Positions 1-8,098 of a stretch of 14,871 bases of DNA are shown here, piece by piece. Source of the stretch: an uncultured Blautia sp. (GTDB lineage: Bacteria > Bacillota > Clostridia > Lachnospirales > Lachnospiraceae); contig CAMBYR010000023.1 in NCBI GenBank assembly GCA_945872375.1, positions 1 through 14,871 of the forward strand, given 5' to 3'. The translations under genes were made by a program, and so were the position numbers. A model generated the notes under the pieces. It was not told where the DNA came from, did not search any database, and saw nothing but the letters and a program-made list of their open reading frames with translations. Numbering within the stretch: the first letter of the stretch is position 1; every line of letters starts with the position of its first letter.

Positions 1-117
1 TCCATGGGTGTGGTGATCGCAGGAAAAGATATGACTTTCAATCAGATGTATGAAGAATCCGACAAGGCACTTTATCAGGCGAAGCAAAACGGACGCGGAC
101 GAGTGATCATTCGTTAG
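1..117 (+). CDS. C-terminal end of a GGDEF-domain protein (partial)
   Basis: Frame 1 is open from the window edge to a TAG at 115-117 and encodes 38 residues. The segment reads YEESDKALYQAKQNGRGRV close to the end, which is the conserved last helix and strand of GGDEF (diguanylate cyclase) domains (typically 'aD.ALY.AK..GRnrv'). The GGDEF signature itself lies upstream of the window, so catalytic competence cannot be judged. The family makes cyclic di-GMP from two GTP. The next gene, 24 bases on, encodes an HD-GYP-type protein, the domain class that degrades cyclic di-GMP, so the two probably form one signalling transcript. The family call is firm; everything about the N-terminal sensor part is unknown. 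Confidence 0.85.
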   Translation, partial: SMGVVIAGKDMTFNQMYEESDKALYQAKQNGRGRVIIR

Positions 118-130
118 AAAATGAAGCACC

Positions 131-137
131 GGGAGGG
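131..137 (+). promoter_or_regulatory. Ribosome binding site that decides the HD-GYP protein start
   Basis: GGGAGGG is followed by four T residues and then ATG 142. The earlier in-frame ATG at 121 has no purine-rich site at a usable distance. Confidence 0.7.
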
Positions 138-141
138 TTTT

Positions 142-1215
142 ATGATAGTATTACAATGGTGTAAAACACAGGTGATGTGTTTACTGATTCTGGCTTATGT
201 TGGGATTATATTTATAAGGGATGGCAATCAACTGAAAAAGGTTTCCCCGCAGGCAAAGTGCAATACCGTTTTTGATCTGTTCTTTGCCGTATCGGAACTG
301 GCAATTTTGTTTGACGGGATTACGGCATGTACGATCAACTTCCTGGATCAGGTGCCGAAAACAGTAAACTTATGGATGCATCTGGGAATGTTTCTTTCTT
401 ATGAGATCTACGCTATGCTGCTGTTCCTGTACTGGGTATCTGCAACGGTTGGCATACCAAAAGTAAAATGGAAAAAAATGGCCTGTATCCTGCCGGGTAT
501 GATCTCTGTCTGTCTGACGATCTGGTTTCTTCCTGGGCTTGAATTCCGGCAGGGAAATTATACGAACTATTCCATGGGAACCTCTGTTTATGTGTGCCTT
601 GTGAGTATTGTGATCTACAGCGTGCTGACACTTGCAGTGATTATATCGAAATACAGATATATACCGGAAAAAAAGAAGGAGAGCCTGATTATGACACTGT
701 TCTGTGTCATAGTCGTATTATCCATTCAGATTATCTTCCCTGAAGCACTGATTTCGTGTATTGCTGCATCAATGGTCACGATCAGTATCTATATTAATAT
801 GGAAAATCCTGCCATTCAGGGACTGCAGCAGTATCATCACGAGATGGTCATGGGATTTGCCACACTGGTGGACAATAAAGATGACAGTACGGGAGGACAT
901 ATCCGGCGTTCTTCGGCATATGCTGTTCTGATCGCCGAAAATCTGAGAAAAAATCCCCGGTATAAGTATATCGTCACAAAGGATTTCCTGGATAATCTGG
1001 TGGAGTCAGCGCCCATGCATGACATCGGCAAAATTGGAATTCCCGATGCGATTCTTCAGAAACCGGGAAAACTGACACCGGAGGAATGCTACAGCATCAT
1101 AAAAAACGGACGGGGCTCAGACTTTGATCCGGATATCGTGGATGCGTTCCTGGCTGACAGGGACAAAGTAGAAGCCATTTATTTTCAGAGGACAAAAGGG
1201 GTCGGAAACTCCTGA
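142..1215 (+). CDS. Seven-helix membrane protein with an internally deleted HD-GYP domain
   Basis: The product is 357 residues. I chose ATG 142 over the in-frame ATG 121 because GGGAGGG at 131-137 sits 4 bases before it. Residues 1-220 hold about seven hydrophobic helices, like the 7TM sensor modules of histidine kinases and GGDEF/HD-GYP proteins. An HD-type domain follows, with H253 (in GGHIRRSS) and H293-D294 (in PMHDIGKIGIPDAI). After KPGKLTPEE the protein jumps straight to a segment ending SDFDPDIVDAFLADRD, which is the very end of an HD-GYP domain. The normal intervening stretch, roughly 80-100 residues with the later metal-binding histidines and the HHE...GYP motif, is absent, yet the frame stays open. 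The product is therefore probably inactive as a cyclic-di-GMP phosphodiesterase, or the gene is a pseudogene. A signalling role with the GGDEF gene upstream is inferred from position. Confidence 0.75.
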   Translation: MIVLQWCKTQVMCLLILAYVGIIFIRDGNQLKKVSPQAKCNTVFDLFFAVSELAILFDGITACTINFLDQVPKTVNLWMHLGMFLSYEIYAMLLFLYWVSATVGIPKVKWKKMACILPGMISVCLTIWFLPGLEFRQGNYTNYSMGTSVYVCLVSIVIYSVLTLAVIISKYRYIPEKKKESLIMTLFCVIVVLSIQIIFPEALISCIAASMVTISIYINMENPAIQGLQQYHHEMVMGFATLVDNKDDSTGGHIRRSSAYAVLIAENLRKNPRYKYIVTKDFLDNLVESAPMHDIGKIGIPDAILQKPGKLTPEECYSIIKNGRGSDFDPDIVDAFLADRDKVEAIYFQRTKGVGNS

Positions 1216-1290
1216 ACAGCAGGATTTCGGGAAAATATCAGGGAAAATCATTCAGATCTGTATGGGAAATCAAAGAGCTAAATTTTATAG

Positions 1291-1319
1291 TTGAAATTCC
1301 CGGTGATTCACGTTAAAGT
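1291..1319 (+). promoter_or_regulatory. Candidate sigma-A promoter for the lacZ-type gene
   Basis: TTGAAA (1291-1296) and TAAAGT (1314-1319) are separated by exactly 17 bases, matching the -35 consensus at 5 of 6 and the -10 consensus at 4 of 6. It lies 83 bases before the lacZ start in the 186-base gap after the HD-GYP gene, in the right place and orientation. I saw no terminator before it. Confidence 0.4.
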
Positions 1320-1358
1320 AAGAACAACCAATTACGGAAGCTGATATTCCGAAGGGAT

Positions 1359-1371
1359 ATCGGTTACCGAT
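1359..1371 (+). promoter_or_regulatory. Short palindrome between promoter and lacZ start, possible operator
   Basis: ATCGGT-T-ACCGAT is a perfect 6-base inverted repeat around one base. It lies about 40 bases downstream of the candidate -10 element and 17 bases before the ribosome binding site. A sugar-responsive repressor site would fit there, but the odd-spaced centre is not the usual LacI-family CG centre and no regulator gene is adjacent. Confidence 0.25.
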
Positions 1372-1387
1372 TACTTATCTGGACAAC

Positions 1388-1393
1388 AGGAGG
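1388..1393 (+). promoter_or_regulatory. Ribosome binding site supporting a TTG start
   Basis: A perfect AGGAGG lies 8 bases before TTG 1402. No ATG or GTG lies near, and the protein from TTG starts where GH2 beta-galactosidases of this type start (KLVNYYENPEILHPGAEEPR). Confidence 0.75.
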
Positions 1394-1401
1394 AATTTGT
1401 T

Positions 1402-4400
1402 TTGAAACTTGTAAATTACTATGAGAATCCGGAGATTCTTCATCCTGGAGCTGAGGAACCAAGAGCCTATTATCTGCCCTGCGATGCACAGGGGAAGGAA
1501 GAGCAGATTTTATTGAATGGAAAATGGGAGTTTGCCTTTTATGCATCCCCCTATGAAGTTCCGGAGGATTTCATCTGTCAGAAAAACAGAGATGATTTTC
1601 AAATAGTATCCGTTCCGGCATGCTGGCAGTATTATGGCGTGGACAGTCATCTGTATACAAATGTCCGTTATCCGATTCCCTATGATCCGCCCTATGTACC
1701 TGCGGAAAATCCCTGTGGAGCATATCGAAAGGTCTTTACCGTGGACAGAGAAAAAAACGGGAAAAAGATATACCTGAATTTTGAAGGTGTGGATTCCTGC
1801 TTTTATGTATGGGTGAATGGGTACTTTGTCGGATACAGCCAGGTTTCCCACGCAATCAGCGAATTTGACATCACCTCTCACATCAGGGAAGGGGAAAACC
1901 TTCTGGCGGTTCTGGTACTGAAATGGTGTGACGGTACCTATCTGGAAGACCAGGATAAGCTGAGAATGTCCGGAATTTTCCGGGATGTCTACCTGATCGT
2001 CCGTCCGGAAAATCACATCCGTGACCTGAGAATCGAGAGCCTGCTGAACGAAAACTTCAGCAGGGGAACCATGGAGATCTCATGGGACTTTACAGGCGAG
2101 GAAAAGCCGGTTTCTGTGACAGTCCGTAATCAGAAGGGAGAAATCTGCGGGGAAGCCAAAACAGGCGGGGAATACAGAGATAAAAAATTATCCGTTGAGA
2201 TCCGGGAACCGTCACTCTGGAGCCCGGAGATTCCATATCTTTATCAGTGAAGAATACGTTTTCCGCCATATCTGCATCAAAGATGCAGTGGTATATGTGA
2301 ATGGGGTACCTGTAAAAATCAAAGGCGTCAACCGCCATGACAGCGATCCCGAAACAGGATATACCATCAGCAGAGAACAGGCAGAAAAAGACCTTCTTCT
2401 GATGAAAAAGCATAATGTGAATGCAATTCGGACAAGCCATTATCCCAATGCTCCCTGGTTTACACAGCTTTGTGACCGGTATGGATTTTATGTGATCAGC
2501 GAAAGTGATCTGGAAGCCCATGGAGGCGTGGAGCTTTTGTGGGAAGATGAGAAACTGGATTACATGAAGAGAATGGCCATTACAGTGGAAATGGAAATGT
2601 TTGCGGAAGCGATTCTGGACAGAAATAAACGGAATGTCATTGTCAATAAAAACCGCCCCTGTATTATTATGTGGTCTCTGGGAAATGAGTCTGGGACAAG
2701 TCCATTTGTGGAAGCGGCCGGAAGGTGGATCAAAGAATACGATCCTCACAGACTGGTGCACTACGAAAGCATTTATCAAAATGAAGAGTTTCCTTATGAT
2801 GCATCCATGCTGGATGTGTACAGCAGGATGTACCACGATTTTGAGGGAATCAGGGAATATCTGAAACAGAATGACAGACGCCCCTATATGCTGTGTGAGT
2901 TCAGTCATGCCATGGGAAATGGCCCGGGAGATCTGGAACAGTATATGGAGATTTTTCTGGAAAATCCCAGGGTTCTCGGCGGCTGCGTATGGGAATGGTG
3001 TGATCATGCAGTCTATGACGGCATTGCCCCCAACGGAAAAAAACGGTTCCTGTACGGCGGAGATTTTGGAGAAGAGGAGCATGACGGCAATTTCTGTGTG
3101 GATGGTCTGATTTATCCCGATCGCAGGGTGTCGCCGGGCCTTCTGGAATACAAAAATGTGATCCGCCCTGTGAGGGCAAAACTGGTGGATGGCGAAAAGG
3201 GACTTGTGGAGCTTACAAGCTGGCTGGATGTACTGCCGGTGGAAGAAGCGCTGGAAATTCGCTATGAGATCAGCCTGAACGGAGAAGTGACCGAAGAGGG
3301 AACGGTATCTTCTCAGACGCATCCTGCAAGGACGGCAAAGATTTATGAGATTCCGTATCAGATACCGGAAAAACCGGGAATGGTTCATCTGAAGCTTACC
3401 TATCTTTCCAAAGGAGTCCTTCCCTGTATTCCTGAAGGCGAGGAGCTGGGATTCGATCAGCTCTGCATCCGGGAAGGAAATCCTCTTCCGGAAGAAATCC
3501 CGGAACATCAGTCGGCAGAAAAAAGATCTGTGGACTTGGAAGACGATGGACGATGGATTACGATTCGAGGAGAGGAGTTTACTTATCGTTTTGATGGATT
3601 TTATGGTGTATTCTCCTCCCTTGTATATAAAGGAAAAGAATATCTGCAAAAAGGCATGGAATACAATTTCACCAGAGCAGAAACAGACAACGATATGTGC
3701 ATGAGAGCTGCCTGGGAAAAAGCAGGTTATTCCCATATGAAGAGCCGGGTAAAAACCATAACGGCAGAAACAAAAGAGGGAAGCTTACAGATCCGGTGTA
3801 CAGAGACCTTTGCACCGCTTCATCTTCAGCCCTGTGTGGAGCTTTCCGCCAGATGGGAAATCTGCCCCGATGGAACGATTCTTGTGCAGGCGGAAGGATG
3901 GCGCAATCCGGTAATGCCCTGGCTTCCTAGATTTGGAATGAGGCTGTTTCTGGATCAGGCGTTTGAACAGGTTGATTATCTGGGATACGGTCCTCTGGAT
4001 TCTTATCCGGACAAGCATCAGGCTTCCTGGTTTGGAAGATTTCAGGATACGGTTTCCAATATGCACGAGGATTATATCAGGCCGCAGGAAAACGGAAGCC
4101 ATTTCGGTACGTATCAGGTGAAGGTGAAAACGGAAAACGGACAATGGCTGGAGGTTTCCTCCACGCAGCCGTTCTCTTTCCAGGTGTCTCATTATACCCA
4201 GGAAGAACTCCGGAGTAAGAAGCATAACTTTGAACTGGAAGAGTCTCCGTATACGATTTTATGTGCGGATTATAAAATGAGCGGTATCGGCTCTGGAAGC
4301 TGTGGATATGCTCCCGAACCGGAATACCGCCTGGAGGAAGAAAACTTTTCCTATGAAATGAAATTCCGGATGGGAGAAGACACATCCGGATCAAAGAGAA

Positions 4401-4405
4401 ACTGA
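1402..4405 (+). pseudogene. lacZ: GH2 beta-galactosidase (lacZ-type), disrupted by deletion and frameshift
   Basis: Two reading frames together cover a complete family GH2 beta-galactosidase of about 1000 residues. Frame 1 (1402-2250) carries the sugar-binding jelly-roll domain and most of the first immunoglobulin-like domain, ending WSPEIPYLYQ-stop. Frame 2 takes over near 2230-2260 and continues to TGA 4403-4405. It begins around RHICIKDAVVYVNG, then GVNRHD, the catalytic barrel with acid/base Glu in GNESG (codon 2687-2689) and nucleophile Glu in LCEFSHAMGNG (codon 2897-2899), and the domain-5 region with RAETDND and GSGSCG. Between PYLY and RHI only 19 bases remain, where relatives have some 15-18 codons, so a deletion of about 30-35 bases caused the shift. 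No start codon with a good ribosome site rescues the second part, so an active enzyme is unlikely. Apart from the lesion the catalytic residues look intact, which suggests recent damage. The family would hydrolyse beta-galactosides in the cytoplasm. Confidence 0.85.
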
Positions 4406-4424
4406 CTATAGAGGAAAATATGAT

Positions 4425-4459
4425 GGGGAGAATGCAAACTGCATTCTCCCCATTTTTTT
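4425..4459 (+). terminator. Strong intrinsic terminator after the lacZ-type gene
   Basis: A perfect 12-base stem, GGGGAGAATGCA (4425-4436) with TGCATTCTCCCC (4440-4451), has a 3-base loop and is followed by an A and seven T residues. It separates the lacZ-type gene from the alpha-mannosidase gene, so these are probably not one simple transcript. Confidence 0.92.
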
Positions 4460-4533
4460 GATGGTACTTATTTGGTATTGTTGCTGTCACAAAGAACCGC
4501 TGGACGGAGTTACTTACTGAAAGAATGCAGTAA

Positions 4534-4799
4534 GACAACAAAATCTCAGAATATATTACTCCCTATCTGAAAGATATTCTGGACACATATCGGAGAATGG
4601 GATATTATACGATTAAGCATACCGACGGAAATATCATGCCGATCCTTGATCAGATGGTGGAATGCGGTCCGGATGCACTGCATTCACTTGATCCGCAGGG
4701 AGGAGCCGTTTTAAGCGAAGTAAAGAAACGGAGCGCTACGAGCTGATGCATCGGATCTGGCGTGAAGAAGGAATTTACCCGGAAAAGGAAAATCAATAG
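4534..4799 (+). pseudogene. Remnant of a uroporphyrinogen-decarboxylase-family gene
   Basis: Frame 1 from 4534, just after a TAA, encodes ISEYITPYLKDILDTYRRMG and then HTDGNIMPILDQ, ECGPDALHSLDPQGG and EVKKR. This is the second half of the barrel of URO-D superfamily proteins (the CmuA/MtaA-like branch, often acting in methyl transfer rather than haem synthesis). At about 4730 the homology switches to frame 3, ERYELMHRIWREEGIYPEKE, ending at TAG 4797-4799; this resembles the C-terminus of the same family. Roughly 60-80 residues (around the GNVNC-type segment) are missing between the pieces, and the first ~200 residues are missing upstream. The reading frame of the first piece ends at TGA 4744-4746. 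The remnant sits directly before the alpha-mannosidase ribosome site, so the intact ancestor may have been co-transcribed with that gene. The family call rests on recalled motifs. Confidence 0.7.
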
Positions 4800-4813
4800 A
4801 GGAGGAAACAACG

Positions 4814-7800
4814 ATGTTTTTTATGACTGAAAAACTGGAAAAGAGAATCGAGGAACTTTCCGAATATCGTTATCGTGACGTCATAGAACTGGATGATATT
4901 CTTGTAAAGGAATCTGAGGGAGAGATTCCCAATCCTCAGGTACCCACAGATTTCAGTGATTTTACAAAAGAAAAAACCGGAATGCTCTGGTCCGGCTGGG
5001 ATAAGTATCTCTGGCTTCATCTGGACGCAGAATTTCCCGCAGAATGGAATGAGAGAAAAATTCTGGGACTGTTTGATTTCGGAAGAACAGGAGGCGGCAA
5101 CAATACCGGCTTTGAGTCCATGCTCTATCTGGACGGAAAACCATATCAGGGAGTGGATTCCAATCATATGGAAGTTTTCTTTGATCCGAATACTGCCGGA
5201 AAGAAGCTTGGATTAACCTTCCGCCTGTGGTCCGGAATGGAAGGCGGCGGCGTACCGCAGATTCAGGAGCATAAGATCAAAAGAGCTGCGCTTGCGTGGC
5301 TGGATGAAAAAGCAGATGATCTGTATTATCTTTCCAAAATGATCCTCGGTACGATCCGGGAGCTTGAAGAGGAAAATACAACGAAACATGCGCTTTTAAA
5401 GGCATTAAACGATGCTTTCCTTAAACTGGACTGGTCTTATCCGGGAAGTGAAGCGTTCTATCGTTCTGTGGAGGAAGCCGATGACTTCCTGAATCGGGCA
5501 CTGGATGGAATGGACAAGGATTCCATGGTCACTGTAAATTGTGTAGGTCATACCCATATCGACCTGGCATGGCTCTGGAGACTGAAACATACAAGAGAAA
5601 AGGCATCCCGTTCATTTTCCACGGTTCTTCGCCTGATGGAGCAGTTTGATGAATATATCTTCCTTCAGACACAGCCGCAGATATACGAGTATATCAAAAA
5701 GGATTTCCCGGAAATCTTTGAAAAGATCAAAGAGCGCGTGAAAGAAGGCAGATGGGAAGCGGACGGAGCCATGTGGGTGGAAGCGGATTGTAATCTTACA
5801 AGCGGCGAATCACTTACCAGGCAGATCCTGATGGGCAGCAAATTCGTGAAGGAAGAGTTTGACAAGGAGATGGAATTCCTGTGGCTTCCGGATGTATTCG
5901 GTTATTCCTGGGCTCTTCCGCAGATTCTGAAAAAATCGGGAATCAACACCTTCATGACAACAAAGATCAGTTGGAACGAGTACAACCGTATGCCCCATGA
6001 TACCTTTATGTGGAAGGGCATGGACGGAAGCGAGGTGCTGACTCATTTTGTGACGACGCCGGATGCGGACTGTACCTTAAGCCCCTGGTTTTATACCTAC
6101 AACGGAATGCTGACTCCGTATACCGTAAAGGGTGTATGGAAAGGCTACAATGACAAAAACATCAATCAGGACATGCTGATCTCCTTTGGATTCGGTGACG
6201 GAGGCGGCGGTGTCAATCGTGAAGCACTGGAGCAGAGAAGAAGACTGGATAAAATTCCGGGACTTCCTCATGTAAAAACAAGTACCGCCGGAACCTATTT
6301 CCGGAAACTTAAGGAAACAGTAAAGAACACAGAGGAATATCTTCATACCTGGGACGGTGAGCTGTATCTGGAATATCACCGCGGAACCTACACCAGCCAT
6401 GCCTATAACAAAAAAATGAACCGGAAAATAGAATTCCTGTACCGCGAGGCAGAGTGGCTGACGGCCATGGCAGCTGCATCGGAGGGAAGGATCGAAAAGG
6501 CAGAGCAGGAGAAGCTGACGGAAGGCTGGAAGATCGTGCTTCGCCATCAGTTCCATGATATTATCCCAGGCTCTTCCATTCTTCCTGTTTATGAGGATTC
6601 CAGAAAAGAATATGCCATTGCACAGGAAATCGCGGAGAATGTGGAACAGGATGCATTTTCCGTCCTGCTGGAGCCGGAAAAGAATACATGGACCGTTCTG
6701 AATAATGCGGGATGGACACAAGGACAGATCGTGGCTCTGGAAAACATCGGAGATGGTGTTTTGAAAGATGAAAACGGAAAAATCCTTAAGACTCAGAAAG
6801 AGGGCAGCAGAACATACGTCATGGTAAATGACGTTCCTTCCATGGGTACAGCGGTGATCCGTCTGGAAGAAGGAGAAGATGCTCTGGGGCAGCAGGCATT
6901 TACCATGTCTGAAAGAGAAATTGAAACACCGTTCTATCTCATAAACCTGAATGAAGCAGGACAGATCACCCGTCTTTATGATAAAGAGAATGATCGTGAA
7001 GTACTGGCAGAGGGAGAACGTGCCAATGTCCTTCAGGTATTTGAGGACAAACCGCGTGATTTTGATGCATGGAACATTGATATTTACTATCAGGAGAAAG
7101 TGCGTGAGATCACAGAACTTGTTTCCGCAGAAGTGGTGGAAAACGGAAGCTTACGGGCTGTTCTTCGTCTGGAATGGAACTATGGAAATTCCAGGATCGT
7201 ACAGGATCTGACGGTTTATGCGTACGACCGTCGTATTGACTTTGTGACATATGCGGACTGGCATGAGGTTCACCAGCTTCTGAAGGCTTCCTTCACCGTG
7301 GATGTTCGTACAACGGAAGCGAGATATGATATTCAGTACGGAAATGTAAAGCGTGCCAATAACTGGAATACAAGCTGGGAAATGGCAAAATTTGAAACGG
7401 TTGCTCACAGATGGGTGGATCTGTCGGAACGAGGCTATGGAGTCAGCCTTCTCAATGACTGTAAATACGGTCATGATGTGAAGGAAAACAGGATGCGCAT
7501 CACCCTTTTGAAGACAGCGGCAAATCCGGATTATAAGCAGGATATTGGAGAGCATACCTTTACTTATTCCCTTCTTCCGCACAGAGGAGATTTTGTGGAA
7601 GGAGAAACGGTAAAAGAAGCATATGCACTGAATCAGCCGTTTAAGGCGGCAGAAGGTGCCGTTCAAAGCACAGACAGAAGCTTTATTTCCTTTAATACCG
7701 ATCAGGTGGAACTGGATGCGGTGAAACGGTCTGAGGACGGCAAGGGCATTGTGGTCCGTTTCCATGAATATACGGGAAGCAGACAGAAAGTCACGGTTCT

Positions 7801-7936
7801 TCCGGGCTTTGCATATGATTCCTGGTGTGAGTGCAGTCTGATGGAAAAACCGCTGGAAGAGCAGAAAGCTTCGGGAGAAGTGAAGCTGGAGCTGACGCCT
7901 TACGAAATCAAAACCCTTATGTTTTATATGAAATAA
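4814..7936 (+). CDS. Alpha-mannosidase, glycoside hydrolase family 38
   Basis: This 1040-residue protein is full length for bacterial GH38 enzymes. ATG 4814 is 8 bases after AGGAGG (4800-4805); the ATG at 4823 would be too far. There is no signal peptide, so it should act in the cytoplasm on imported oligosaccharides. An N-terminal beta-rich/helical region (1-240) precedes the GH38 catalytic domain. That domain has the zinc ligands H246 and D250 region in GHTHIDLAWLWRLKHTREK, the nucleophile D360 in LWLPDVFGYSW, and H578/H581 in HQFHDIIPGSS. The central helical domain and the large C-terminal beta domains follow to the end. The reaction is retaining hydrolysis of alpha-mannosidic bonds, with Zn2+ at the -1 site. 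With the GH2 remnant upstream it suggests use of mannose-containing host or plant glycans. I see no clear promoter in 4460-4813, so it may be read from inside the URO-D remnant or past the terminator. The frame is intact. Confidence 0.95.
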   Translation: MFFMTEKLEKRIEELSEYRYRDVIELDDILVKESEGEIPNPQVPTDFSDFTKEKTGMLWSGWDKYLWLHLDAEFPAEWNERKILGLFDFGRTGGGNNTGFESMLYLDGKPYQGVDSNHMEVFFDPNTAGKKLGLTFRLWSGMEGGGVPQIQEHKIKRAALAWLDEKADDLYYLSKMILGTIRELEEENTTKHALLKALNDAFLKLDWSYPGSEAFYRSVEEADDFLNRALDGMDKDSMVTVNCVGHTHIDLAWLWRLKHTREKASRSFSTVLRLMEQFDEYIFLQTQPQIYEYIKKDFPEIFEKIKERVKEGRWEADGAMWVEADCNLTSGESLTRQILMGSKFVKEEFDKEMEFLWLPDVFGYSWALPQILKKSGINTFMTTKISWNEYNRMPHDTFMWKGMDGSEVLTHFVTTPDADCTLSPWFYTYNGMLTPYTVKGVWKGYNDKNINQDMLISFGFGDGGGGVNREALEQRRRLDKIPGLPHVKTSTAGTYFRKLKETVKNTEEYLHTWDGELYLEYHRGTYTSHAYNKKMNRKIEFLYREAEWLTAMAAASEGRIEKAEQEKLTEGWKIVLRHQFHDIIPGSSILPVYEDSRKEYAIAQEIAENVEQDAFSVLLEPEKNTWTVLNNAGWTQGQIVALENIGDGVLKDENGKILKTQKEGSRTYVMVNDVPSMGTAVIRLEEGEDALGQQAFTMSEREIETPFYLINLNEAGQITRLYDKENDREVLAEGERANVLQVFEDKPRDFDAWNIDIYYQEKVREITELVSAEVVENGSLRAVLRLEWNYGNSRIVQDLTVYAYDRRIDFVTYADWHEVHQLLKASFTVDVRTTEARYDIQYGNVKRANNWNTSWEMAKFETVAHRWVDLSERGYGVSLLNDCKYGHDVKENRMRITLLKTAANPDYKQDIGEHTFTYSLLPHRGDFVEGETVKEAYALNQPFKAAEGAVQSTDRSFISFNTDQVELDAVKRSEDGKGIVVRFHEYTGSRQKVTVLPGFAYDSWCECSLMEKPLEEQKASGEVKLELTPYEIKTLMFYMK

Positions 7937-7975
7937 ACGGGCATGTATCTGGCCCGACACTGTTTTGGAGGAAAG

Positions 7976-8036
7976 GTTACTGTTCACTCCGTTCAGTAAC
8001 ACGAGGAAAGAGACCATTTGCCGTGGTGCCAGCAAA
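7976..8036. repeat. Pair of short inverted repeats between the mannosidase and the MATE promoter
   Basis: GTTACTG (7976-7982) pairs with CAGTAAC (7994-8000) across 11 bases, and TTTGC (8017-8021) pairs with GCAAA (8032-8036), with TGG/CCA pairing inside it. Neither is followed by a T-tract in the mannosidase direction, so they are not classical terminators. The look is that of a dispersed intergenic palindromic repeat, but I cannot count copies from one window. Confidence 0.4.
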
Positions 8037-8039
8037 GCC

Positions 8040-8069
8040 TTGACACTTAAAAAAAAAATATGTTATACT
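8040..8069 (+). promoter_or_regulatory. Strong sigma-A promoter with extended -10, upstream of the truncated MATE gene
   Basis: TTGACA (8040-8045, perfect -35) and TATACT (8064-8069) are 18 bases apart. A TG at 8061-8062 gives an extended -10, and an A-rich run fills the spacer. Transcription would start near 8076 and run into the truncated MATE gene. A small GCAC-GAA-GTGC hairpin at 8084-8094 lies in the leader. Confidence 0.75.
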
Positions 8070-8098
8070 GCTTTTATCGAGCAGCACGAAGTGCGTAA

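Noticed and set aside
2240..2260. Programmed ribosomal frameshift in lacZ
   Set aside because: There is no slippery heptamer at the switch, and codons are missing as well as the frame being shifted, so mutation is the simpler explanation.
2090..3736. A 548-codon open frame on the minus strand opposite lacZ
   Set aside because: It lies wholly antisense to clear GH2 homology, has no recognisable domain and an atypical composition (rich in His, Phe, Ile, Cys), and arises from codon bias of the true gene.
4460..4533. Possible N-terminal piece of the URO-D gene (HKEP-like peptide at about 4487-4500)
   Set aside because: The match is only a few residues and is followed at once by a stop; not enough to support a call.
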